A DNA stretch of 64,000 nucleotides from Spirogloea muscicola. Lineage: Eukaryota > Streptophyta > Zygnematophyceae > Spirogloeales > Spirogloeaceae. A model generated the notes under the pieces. It made no database searches. It was not told the DNA's origin and was given only the letters and a program-made list of their open reading frames with translations. Each line of letters begins with the position of its first letter. Positions within the stretch are counted from its first letter, which is position 1. Below are positions 27,327-37,388 of this stretch, piece after piece. The translations under genes were made by a program, and so were the position numbers. The DNA lies in contig WELB01000011.1 of NCBI GenBank assembly GCA_009602725.1, forward strand, positions 41,664 through 105,663, read 5' to 3'.

Positions 27327-29771
27327 TCAGCCACCTATACTGGCCATGTGGCGTCTCAAGGGCGTGACTCCGTCAGAAGATAAGAGATCCCTGGGATCCA
27401 GCTGCTGCCCGCTGCCCGCTAAGAAGGGGTTTCCGGGAGCCTTGTGGCTGTGAGACTTGATCTCCTTCACTAGATTGAAGAAGCTACCAAGCTTTTCAGC
27501 ATAGCTGCACATATGCATTACATCAGAACGATGTGCATGGTCAGTGCACAACAACCTGTAAGCACGGGTGTGCAAGATGATGTCATTGAGCTCCTTCGGC
27601 TGAAGGGTTGCAAGCTAAGAAGATAGTCAAAGACACGCCTGCTATTGACAGACTAGCAAATGACATCCTCAGTGCCAGGTACCCGCAAGGTCAGCAATAA
27701 CATTGATGGTGACTTACAGGTTCTTGGCTGCATCATCCCTAACGAGGTCGATGTTCTGGTTGTAGTCCACACACAATGTCGGCACCTGCAACAGAGGCAG
27801 AGTACTTAGGCCTGAGTGCCACTGTCAAAGCCTCTACAGGCCTGCTAATGGCATGATCGAAGGACTCCAAGATCCAAAATCCACCTGCAACATGCAGGGT
27901 ACTATGCAGATCGCAGGTCACTTCAGGGCTTAAAGTCAGTTTCTAATAATCAGGCCTCGAGATTTAGGTGGTGTCTGCCTCTCACCTCACGAATCGAGTG
28001 GTGCAAGTTGTCTCCCGCAAGACAGTACACTTCGCCCTCAATCTCCTTTGGGACCGGAATGCCCCCCCCTGGCCAGTCGCCCCGGATCAGCGTCTGCTTA
28101 CCAGCATTGGTGTGGAATAACCACTGCTCGTGCTTCTCGTGAAGGTCCATGAGGTAGTCTAGCGACACGGTGCCCTCCTCGGTGCGCGAGCGCCGATTGA
28201 GGCGCTGCTGGCATATGGCCGGCTCCGCCCTCAGGTAGATGAAGGCGTCGGGCACGAGGCCTGGCAACGAGGCCACGAATGGGTCGAACCACGAGTCATA
28301 GATGCTGAGCTCCATCTCTGACATCCACTTGGCCTCGTGCACGGCCCGAACAAATACCTGCCCCACGACGAACGCAAGCCAGATAATGCATCTGCCCTTT
28401 TCATTTTCCAGGCCGTCCAGCTACTCTCTGGCTACATTTGACACTGAAAATGATGATGTGGTTGTAAGTTGTAGAGAGCGGGACTTTGCTGTATGTCGGA
28501 TCCCTGCGCACCATGCGGTCACTGAAGACAGAGCGCTCCATGAGCCGCAGCGGCTTCTGGCCGCCGCGGCTGTCCTTCTCTTGCATCATGCGGGTGACAA
28601 AGACATAGTTTTGGAACGTGTATGCAAATCGCTGCGGCTCCTTGTAGAACGCTTCCAGGATGTTGAAGTGGTCTTTCCCAATATCCTGCCACTTGTCGAT
28701 GGGCTCTGGGACAATCTCCACGAGCTCCTGCAGCTGTGTAGTCTGTTGTGCAATGGTCTGTAAGAAGGTGGACTTGCCAACGCTGCACAGTCCAAGAAGG
28801 GCATTGTGTAAGAGTATAGCAACTTCAACCCACACAAGGCTCAGCACAAGCATGCAATTTGTGTGTCAGCATGCTGCCCTGCGAGGGTCAGACAGCAAGT
28901 AGTCGCTAATCTTGGACGAGGACGATAGCACTGACTTTTTGCAGGCAAGTGTGACAACACGGAGCAACCATGATCCGTCTTCCCATGCATGGAATCGGCT
29001 TTGCAGGCGAGTGCAAAAGCATGAGAGAGCGTGCACATGCAATGCCAAAAGTCCCCAGACCTTAAGCACAGCATGGTGCCAAGGCGTACCTTATGTTGCC
29101 TTCCACACAGAAGGTGAGCCGCTGCCTGCCACCAGCCTCCGTGCTCTTGCTCTGCTCCTCCTCCACAGTGCTCTTCACGAAGTCGGTAATCCGCGTCGCG
29201 TGGTGCTTGAAGTGGATGCCCACGTCGCTCTGCAGATACTCCACCATCTTCTCGGCCCCGTAGTTGGCAAACTGCCAGAGGGTGCAGCACAAGGCCAACT
29301 TCAGACAGCGGCACGAACCCACTCAGCACCGACATACGTACTGTGATCCGTGCATGCATGCAACTCATGCAGGTGGCCTGGCTGCGACGCCACGAATGGT
29401 CAAGGCCCTGTGGAACCCCAGGACTCCAAAAGTTACTAAGCTTAGCCTGCATCCACCTTGTCGAGGTAAAGCTGCTTGAGGTGGGCAACGCCGAGGATGC
29501 CCTTGGCCTTGAGCTTCTCCATGTACCGCGGCCCGATGCCCGGCACCAGCATCAGCTCGTTCTCCAGGTGCGACAGCTCCAGCTTGCGCAGCGCCCGGCG
29601 CCGCCGCTCCGGCGGGGGCTTTGCCACTGCCACAACCTTCCCGCCGCGCTCCATGGAGGAAGCCCTGGCGGCCTCTTGTTCCGCGGACGCTGACGCCACG
29701 GTCATCAAGCCGGGCTCGGTGGCGGCGGCGGCGGCTTCTGTCGCTAAGAGGTCTTGACGGCCGTCAGCCAC
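27327..29771 (-). CDS. Deoxynucleoside kinase, plant type (complete)
   Basis: A kinase of the dCK/dGK/TK2 family that phosphorylates deoxynucleosides in the salvage pathway. Exon content, from the start at 29771: a low-complexity N-terminus followed by ELMLVPGIGPRYMEKLKAKG, a helix-hairpin-helix-like module found in plant homologues; YGAEKMVEYLQSDVGIHFKH to LTFCVEGNIS; VGKSTFLQTIA completing the P-loop (GNIS|VGKST); ELVEIVPEPIDKWQDIG; FAYTFQNYVFVTRMMQEKD; RLMERSVFSDRM; SIYDSWFDPFVASLPGLVPD; FIYLRAEPAICQQRLNRRSR, the LID region; then VDYNQNIDL and a C-terminal exon with YAEKLGSFFNLVKEIKS. The stop is at 27327-27329. The ERSVFSD and arginine-rich LID match the family. About six exons with GT-AG junctions. 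Nucleoside preference cannot be read from sequence. Confidence 0.93.
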
Positions 29772-29884
29772 GGCGGCAGCATTGACGTCGACGACCGCGT
29801 CTGTGCCGGCTACGTCATCTGCGGCCGGGCGCTCCGCACCGGGGCCTCCCGCGCCTCTGCCGCCGCCGCCGTCGCCGTCCCCAC

Positions 29885-29935
29885 CACCGCCGCCGCCGCC
29901 GCCGNAAAAAAAAAAAAAAAAAAAAACGATCTACT

Positions 29936-29969
<34 letters not shown>

Positions 29970-29975
29970 AGGCGG
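29885..29975. repeat. (GCC)n, single N, A-tract and (GGC)n
   Basis: A (GCC)n tract runs into the N at 29905, followed by about 21 A residues, cgatctactg, and a (GGC)n tract. An A-run next to an N suggests a cDNA-like or low-quality contig end, or a poorly assembled simple repeat upstream of the kinase gene. Confidence 0.6.
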
Positions 29976-30124
29976 GGGACGGGACGCGCAGCGAGCGCGG
30001 CCGTCGCTCGTTCTGCGTTCCGTCGGCGCGCCGTCGAGCGGCGACGGTGCCTGGCTCCGCGCTTGACGGCGCGTGGCCGAGAAGTCCTTTCTGACTCGGG
30101 AAAAGCTCTGACCAACGAGCCTTA

Positions 30125-30514
30125 GGGCCTGTTTACACTTGGTCAGGTCGTGACGATCTCATTGAGCTCCCCGTCAGAGGAGTGGTCGCGGCCACGGAGG
30201 CCGAGGCCGCCTGCACGTGCGGACGTGTACATGACATTTCGTGGAATTGGGGGGGGGGCGGTGCCAGCTGATTCTTTTCGGGCGGGTCCGCGGGGGGAGG
30301 GGGGTTGGAGGGGGCCCGATTTCGACCGCCCTCGTGGCACACGGCGCCGTTTCCTCCTTAACGGGGGCAAATGTCGTCCTGGTCAGCGTCCGATGTGGCG
30401 CCGTCGTGGCGGGGTGACCGCGACCCGGCGCGCAAGGTTGTAAAGCCGTTCTTTCCATACAACGCGCGACACGTAACCCCCGACCCGACCACCCGACCAA
30501 GTGACAACAGGCCC
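30125..30514. mobile_element. MITE, PIF/Harbinger (Tourist-like)
   Basis: A 390-bp element with terminal inverted repeats gggcctgtttacacttggtc on the left and, read inward from the right, gggcctgttgtcacttggtc. It is flanked on both sides by TTA (30122-30124 and 30515-30517). The TTA target duplication and the GGGCCTGTT terminus are the hallmarks of Tourist-type PIF/Harbinger MITEs. It encodes no transposase. The two ends match at 18 of 20 positions, so it is fairly young. Confidence 0.85.
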
Positions 30515-30541
30515 TTAGTTTAAATACCCTTCAAGTTTTTG

Positions 30542-30681
30542 GCCGATTCACACCCGTTCGGACGGGCGGCCAATTGGCCTCGAATTGGCCTCGACTTGGC
30601 GATGGCTGAACTCCGGGCGTTCATACATCGCGCGACACGTACGCCTCGGCCGCGTCCGTCCGTCCACGTGTGAATCGGCTA
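30542..30681. mobile_element. Second MITE-like element related to the first
   Basis: About 140 bp with inverted ends ggccgattcacaccc and, inward from the right, agccgattcacacgt, extending to a shared ggacgg. An internal motif gcgcgacacgta is also inside the neighbouring MITE (near 30465). The target duplication is unclear. It sits about 27 bp from the first element. Confidence 0.6.
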
Positions 30682-30730
30682 GCAACGGCTGTGAGCGGCC
30701 AGCCCAGAAGAATAATGCAAGCATTCAATT
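30682..30730 (-). repeat. LINE tail fragment
   Basis: ggctgtgagcggccagccca followed by gaagaataatg is the reverse of the subfamily II tail hairpin. It abuts the second MITE. Confidence 0.5.
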
Positions 30731-30763
30731 CCAGAATGACACTATGCGTAGAGCACACTTATG

Positions 30764-32816
30764 CCTCCAAAGCTAGTCGTGGTCCTTGCAGCATGTCTTC
30801 TTGACTCACAAACTGTGTAAAACATTGACCACTAGCGACCAGCTGCAGCTCATGTTGCACTTCTGCATGCAGAGCCAATATGTCGAGCTGACGCGCAGTG
30901 CCTGATTGGGCATGCTCACGGACAAACAGCAGATGGAACGCGACCGAGCACTGTGCACTGCTGACTACAGCAACCACGGTGTTGAGCACAGCACGTTGGT
31001 GGAATCTGCACAAAAGCGTTGCAGACTGTGAAGGTAGCGCACCTTGCAACATGATGGCCAGTGACCTACGACCTTCCTCAGGCATTCCACGTCCCTGAGT
31101 GGAGCTCCCGTCCACCAGCAGATGGTAAGCCTCAAAGTATGCACAAGTAGAGCTGGTAGCAGTGCAAGCCTGGTCAAATTGATAATGATTCAATCAAGCA
31201 TGGACAAGTGAATGCACGAGCACACTGCATTTACTGGCTGATAAGGAACTCCGAATTGCAATTTTCAGTGATGGTCAGTCAATCAAGGACAGTGTTTTTG
31301 GTTTGATGGTCGCAGCCGAACGGACTTTTCTAGTCGCTGGTCACAAAGCCGGATACGAAATCCAGAGCCAAGCAGCGCTCCTAGAGATTGAAGCTCGTCG
31401 CCGTGCCACAGCCTCCCATGTTTTTACCTGTCAGGGTCTCGCTAATGCCCTATGTAGGTCCGACGATCTCCAAAGTCTCACTTAGAGTCTCTCGTAATTG
31501 CACATCTTGCCTCCCTGGCCTTCCTCTGGGGCGGCCGTCGCTGGTCCTCAGTATCACATTCAGTTGGAAGAGGCATGAGCACGTGCAGAACCTAACGAGT
31601 GTCACCGTGAGCCATTGCAGCGTAAGGTACTCAAATCTTTCCGACAGTCCCTATCCAGAAATTACTTCATAGCACGTAAGGTCATATGCTGATACGCATC
31701 AACATGCATGGGCAAGCAGGTCTGAGTCAGACATACTCAATGCAGCCATTGACAAGACGCTGCATACTAACCTACTGCCTGAGCAGGGCTGCATCATGTG
31801 GAGCATGTACACGGCATTCCTTGTTGCGCACCAGCAGTTCTCATTGCTGGCATTCTGCTCATTCGCTTTTGCTCCTATATCATGGCACTGGTTAGCCAGT
31901 CAGCCCTTTCAGCTTCCCCTTAAGAGAGGCCAGTTGGCTGGAGTCAGGTATATGAGAGCAGCTCTGTCTGCAAAGGTTGGTTTAGCAGGCAGGGTTGTCG
32001 TGCTGAGCGAGGGAGCAACCTCACTGTCAGGGGGTCCACTACGCGACCTCCAGTCAGTATCTCATGGCACCATCGCTTGCTTGCCCGCAGAACCAGCTCT
32101 GCAGTGCCAGTGGCTGGTCACAGGGCTGGGCTACATAGCTATTGGACTGAGGCCACGGAGACACAGAATCTGAAGCTTGCAATCCAGCAAATCAAACATG
32201 GACCAGAAAGTGGACGAATGCATTGCCCAACTTTTCACGTAGTTGTGCCCTTGATTGAGGTGATCTTTGAGAAGACAGGAGGTCAAAAGTTGTACTAAGC
32301 AATGCATGGTTAACAATGTCAATCGCACCTTTAGCAGATTGAGGCAGCCTCAGGCTAGCAAAAAACTCCCAATGCTCAGGCAAACCGAACTGTACAAAGC
32401 TGACGTGCAACTCTCCTGCGTAGGATCTTGCTCTCCACAGCATCCATTGGCTGGAGAAGAAGGTCCTAGGCAGGAGAGTAGCACATCAAGACCCAAGCAC
32501 CTGGATGGTGGATGTGGTGTCGATGTTAGCTCGATTGACTCGTGTCCTTCAGGCTCGATTGTTTCCTAGTGGGGGCTGACATCAAAACTCTACTACAAAA
32601 ATGACTACTGGTGCTTGAGGAGCCAGATCCTGACACCAGGTTTAGCAGGTGCAGCAGGTGCAGCATGCTCATTTTCTTCTTGTCTTGAAAGGTATCCACA
32701 AGGTCCACAAACTTGACGAGGTTGACAAAATTGCAGTCGATGTAGTGTGTCTGAAGTGGCATACACCAGAATAGTGCTACTGGTAAGGTAATGGATGTGA
32801 AAACAAATAGCCGCAC
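30764..32816 (-). CDS. Unrecognised multi-exon gene, tentative
   Basis: Several minus-strand pieces look like exons by composition and splice signals, but I cannot name the family. About 32757-32640, after a cttcag acceptor, reads THYIDCNFVNLVKFVDLVDT and ends LLNL before gtgtcagg. About 32410-32330 reads ELHVSFVQFGLPEHWEFFA and ends SAK before gtgcga. About 31135-31050 reads AYHLLVDGSSTQGRG and ends IMLQ before gtgcgc. About 31010-30764 reads FHQRAVLNTVVAVVSSAQ to a stop at 30764. Whether they belong to one gene is unknown. The gene would lie just downstream of, and co-oriented with, the Raf-like kinase. Confidence 0.3.
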
Positions 32817-32829
32817 CCAGGAAATGGCA

Positions 32830-35126
32830 TCAGGACTTTATACTGCTCAAGTCCTGCAAAATCTGAGACAAGCAAATTGGGCAGATCAGTTGCTAGCAAT
32901 ATGGACAACATCAGCAGAAGACCTCAGAACACGCTGAACATGCAGATATGTATGTTGGTAGGATTATATCATGGGACAAAGAGCAGGCATTGGCGTGCAC
33001 CTCCCGAAAGCTTGGCCGGAATTGGGGATTCGCCTGCCAGCACTGCTCAATCAGATATCGGAGTCGCTTTGGACAGGTGGTGGGTATCACAGGTCGCAGA
33101 CCACTTTGAATGACAGCCGCAGCAGCCTGGACGTAAGGCAGGATGGCGCAACCATCAAGAATACCTCCAGGAGGAACTTCAGGCAAGCACAAGGTGCCAC
33201 AGGACATGGAAAGAGAAAATTGGGTGACAAGCATGGACACAGAGAAAGTGTAAGACTGCCTTGATGTCACAGGCAAGTACGAGAACACATTCAGGACATT
33301 CACAAAGGCCTTGTCCACTCTTGCGCCATGCTGTTTGCTCACCTGCATCGGCAAATACTCGTCATATGGGAGCTTTGACGTAAGAAGTTCCCAGAGGACA
33401 ATCCCATATGAATAAACGTCCAGCGCGCTTGCATGTTGCGTGCTCTGTGACTTAGCACATGCTGCATTGTGGCCCTGTAGCTTGGTCATTGACACTTCTG
33501 GCGCCATCCACCGGTAGGTCTCAGGCTCCACAATGTCATGTGAAGCGCGCCAACCGCTCATGAGGGCCGTGCCAAAGTCAGCCACACTGGCCTTGCCATC
33601 CTGGTCAAGAAGGATGTTTGCAGTCTGCACCCTCAAAAAGGCAAACTGCTGTTAGCAGATTGCAGATTGGACAGAAAGGATGCATGAAGAAGCCTTCACA
33701 TTCAGAAGCTGTCACGGCAAGGCGAGATCAAAGACAAAGAAAACTACTGACAAGAGCCGTGCTGCCATGAGAAGGTGTGGTGTTGATGAGCCATTACCTT
33801 GAGATCACGGTGAACGACATCCTGAGAATGCAGGAACTGCATGCCTTCTGCAATGTCATGCGCCAGCTCGAGCACTCTTCTCAGCTCCAGCTGTTGATTG
33901 CGATGCAAGAAGTCGTGCAGGCTGCATGTCATGTACTTGCTGACAATGCATACATTCCTCCCCACCATAGCGGCTCCAATCACAGGCACCACGTTCTTGT
34001 GATTCGCCACTCTGCACCCAACAGCCAAGACGAGCATGTGAGCCATGCTGACCGCTGATGCCGTCGCTTCTTAGCAGCACTGCGGCATGGTGGTGGTCTG
34101 GCTGAGACTAAGAGTTCGCATCGGGCGATGCAGCTCAGGGCTGGACAGCGGCCAGACCTGGACTGACACCTTGGGGCATGTGCAAGGGGCCACCAGGAGG
34201 CCTGGGGGTGAGGTTACCTGAGAACCGCCAGCTCACGTGCCAGTGCCTGCTGAGCAAGCTGTTGCACGACTTTGATGGCCACGTCTTGGCCATCGTACTG
34301 ACCACGGAAGACCCACGACGAACTCCCGGTCGCTATCTGCTCACCAAACTGCAGCTTCCTCGCATCAAGAGGCGGGCAATGTCCTCCCATGTGGGGAAAC
34401 GGCGCTGGCTTGCTCTGCCCTGCCCGAGGTGAGACCACCGGGAAGTGCCTGCTGTACTCGGAGTAACGGCCGGAGGAGGCTGGCGCCTCCAAGCGAGGTG
34501 TGATCCGAAGTCTGCAGGGGCCGGCACTGTCCACATGCACATCTCTACTAGCGGTCTGCTCTCCTGTCTCCCGGAGCCTGTCCTCCGCAGCATCGTCTTC
34601 CATGGCTGCAAGGCCATCATCATCTGTTATGCAAGAGGCATCGTCCTGAAGCCTGCAGGGAGCCAGACAGCCACGCGTCGACAAAAGTCACAAAATAGGA
34701 GGTGATAGTGTCTCGCAACTGCATATAGGACAGGTAGATCCGACACATGCACACAACGTCACATTCAGTTGAGGATGTCTACTGCATGTGTTTAGCATGT
34801 CCCCATACGACAGGACAGAGAAAGAGGATGACGCAGAAGATAGCTACTTACTCTGGCACAACTTTGGTGGCGACAGACTGCAGGCATCCGGATGCCAGGC
34901 TGCTGCAAGACGGCTGCCGCGCCGCCGACAAGCCATGCCGCCGGCGCTTCTTCGGCGCATCGACGACGCTGGCGACGGGCTCCGACACCCGCACGCCAAA
35001 GGCCTTGGCGACAGCGACCAGGGTCCTGGCCTTCCAGACCGACACCGGGCGGGGTCCAGCGGCGGCGGGCGACCTCTGGCTCCCGGGCACGCGCAGCGCG
35101 CCGTCCTCGCGCCACGGCGTAGACAT
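32830..35126 (-). CDS. Raf-like (MAPKKK/TKL) protein kinase
   Basis: A TKL-group kinase like the plant Raf-like family. The start MSTPWREDGALRVPGSQRSP at 35126 opens a GC-rich exon ending KVVPE before gtaagt near 34848. The next exon (about 34650-34222) has an acidic regulatory stretch and then LQFGEQIATGSSSWVFRG (Gly-rich loop) and VAIKVV (catalytic Lys). The next (about 34015-33800) has VANHKNVVPVIGA, SLHDFLHRN and VVHRDLK. The next (about 33620-33345) has TANILLDQDGKASVADFGT (DFG kept), YRWMAPEV and YSYGIVLWELLT. Then IQSGLRPVIPTTCPKRL to FRPSFRE (about 33120-32985). A final short exon gives DLSSIKS with the stop at 32830-32832. All catalytic motifs are present, so it should be active. Substrates are unknown. 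Confidence 0.9.
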
Positions 35127-35154
35127 GCGTGCCGCCGCTGCAGCGCGCGGGGGC

Positions 35155-35190
35155 GCGCCGGAGGCGGCGGCGGCGGCGGCGGCGGCGGCG
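35155..35190. repeat. (GGC)n tract upstream of the kinase start
   Basis: A run of ggcggcggcggcggcggcgg lies about 30 bp upstream of the minus-strand kinase ATG, matching the trinucleotide tracts at other first exons in the window. Confidence 0.6.
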
Positions 35191-35329
35191 GGGTGGGGAG
35201 CGGGTGCTGGTGGTGGTGGAGCGGGTGTAGAAGGCAGCCTGGATAAAAGTGGGCTGTCGGTGACGAGGACGTGGGCCGGGCCGACGATGGGGAAAAGATA
35301 GGGGCATTGCGGTGGGAGGAGGGCCACCG

Positions 35330-35800
35330 GAGGGCCACGACGGGACCAAAAGGCCAGCCGCGTGTGCGGGAACAGTGGCCCAGGGCAGCGGCGGCCGCGA
35401 GGAACAGCTGGAAAGGTGCGCGCCGCGCTGGAGATATTTCCGCGGGGCTGGGAAAGTAAAAGGGGGGCGTCGTCGACCCCCCGGCGTGGGATCCCCTACT
35501 CCACTTTCCCAAAGGCGCAGACCAGCGGGCCGCCACATGGTGCCGGCCACTCGTAGGGCCTCCCCGGCGTCGCTGGTGGCAGCGCCGCTCGGGGCCCCAC
35601 GTCTGGAAGATCCGACAGCAGCCGCTTTCTCACGTGGCTTTCTCTTCGATCTGAGGCTGCTCAACCTGGGGATATTTTGAGCACCCAGTGGCCGCCGCTT
35701 GAGTCGCTGTGAGCTTTAGCGCTTTTCTGGCCCCTCCGATCTTCTTTCACTCTCTTTCCTGGGCTGGCCAATGACAGGCATCGCCCACGACTGGAAGCGT
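35330..35800 (+). mobile_element. LINE 3' end, subfamily II
   Basis: The plus-strand frame ends FDLRLLNLGIF at 35680, the divergent form of the family's SDLRLLTRGY terminus. A tail follows: gcttttctggcccctccgat and gggctggccaatgacag near 35761. Upstream GC-rich sequence may be part of the element or of the kinase promoter. Confidence 0.5.
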
Positions 35801-36119
35801 CTCTCTGTCACGTGGGCGCCCCCCTATTTCCGCGCCGCCCCCCACTTCCGGTTCGACCGCCCGCCTGCCCAGGCTTCACGTCAGCTAGCCCAGCTTTGTA
35901 CCTCCTTTGCCCTTGGACGAACAGCGGGTTGGCTCGGCTTGGCCTCCTCTCCGTCGTATGGGAGTGCAAACCGCGCCTTCCCACCGGTGCCGCCCGCGGC
36001 TCTTCTCCAGTTCCAAAACTAGCGCGTTCGCGTCAATTAGCCCGCCTGTTTGCACATCCTTTGCCCTCCGCATGAACATAATTATATTATATTGTATTTG
36101 GCTCTGCTTGACCTCCCTT

Positions 36120-36445
36120 CCATTTAGATTCATGCGCACCACGCGCTTTTCCCCTCTCGCCCCAGCTGCCCTCGCACATCTCTGGCGAACATCGACCGCT
36201 GCTGATTCAAGCCCCGTAGCTGGAATTTCCTGCCAAAATCTCCTGCATCGCACAATATCCTGGTGAAAACAAAAAGCTCTTCCAAGTGGGCGATGGCTGT
36301 GACTCCTGATGTAAAGTTCTCCTTTCGGGATGTTTGAGCACCCATGGAAATGACTGGCCACTTGCGTAGCTGTATGCTTCAGCGCTTTTTGGCCCATGCG
36401 GACCATGTCTTATATCTTTCGGCTGGCCTTCCAACCGCTATTGCC
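36120..36445 (+). mobile_element. LINE/SINE tail with repeat D core
   Basis: The reversed repeat D core (catgcgcaccacgcgctttt) lies near 36132. A subfamily II tail starts tttgagcacccatgg near 36327 and runs through cttcagcgctttttggccc to cggctggccttccaacc near 36420. Confidence 0.45.
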
Positions 36446-37388
36446 CCCCTTCGGGAAGAGCTTTCAGAATAGGAGATGAAGGCCAACTCCTGTGCTGTGC
36501 CCTGGACCTGCTGATCTGAGCTGCTCTCCTGCTCTCTGAGTGGACAACTCCACCCGTGCTTGGCCACGGTGGTCCAAAGCGGACGAGCAAAAGAGGGGCG
36601 GCGATGGGTGCGGCAGCAAACCTGCCAGCTGACCCTTGGAGCCAGGCACACCGCGGTGGTGAGACTCGTAGTAATAGGGCCAAATGCGGCCTGAAGCAAC
36701 CACAGAGAATCGCCGCGGCCCATTTCTTGTACACCATTTGCATCGGAAGCATTGTCAACCTTTTAAGTAAAGGGTTTGGGTTTGAAATACGAGATAAACA
36801 GATAGCCGTGCTGATGCCTGACGCCACATCACACTTGCAAATGCAACGTCTTCTTGAGGCTGCACAAGCTTTTGTCAGCAGTTGTACACGATCAAGACCC
36901 CTTCTCCCTCCTCCATGCCTTTGTTCACAACGTTCCCTGCTCAATGATGGACATATACGTGTGCAACACAATGTCGTGATCGATGCACCGAGGAGCACAT
37001 ACCCCCCTGCACACATAAGGTCTACACTGAAGCTGACATTGGGCCTGATACTAATTAACCTTTATTGCAATGGTTGCTACACCTCAAGTCGCCAGATTCG
37101 TTGATAACTAACAATTTTCTACCGAGCACAGCCATGCCGTGCACATTGAATGGGGCATGCAGGTCGTCACTATGCCACCCCGTACATCAATATAAATAGA
37201 ATAGCAATATTCAAGCACGACAAGTTGCTGCACAGCAAGAATGTCAATAAAAGAATAGAAGAACCAATTGGGGCCTCTAGAGGAAGCACTCGAGATGCTC
37301 ATGACACAAAGAGGGCAATCTAAATGACAACTCATCGCTGTCCAATGCCACGGCTAACTGCCAACAATAGCCATCTGAGCTCGACCCC
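36446..37388. other. No gene recognised
   Basis: The 3' flank of the amino-acid transporter gene. agggtttgggtttg near 36770 resembles telomere-type G-rich sequence but is too short to call. Open frames on both strands (36438-37016 minus, 36556-37104 plus) show no family motifs. Confidence 0.3.

Noticed and set aside
34792-35664. A 290-codon minus frame over the kinase first exon
   Set aside because: It is a shadow in another frame of GC-rich sequence. The spliced kinase frame explains the region.
36760-36780. agggtttgggtttg as a telomere remnant
   Set aside because: Only two imperfect units, of TTTGGG rather than TTTAGGG type. Too short to support a call.
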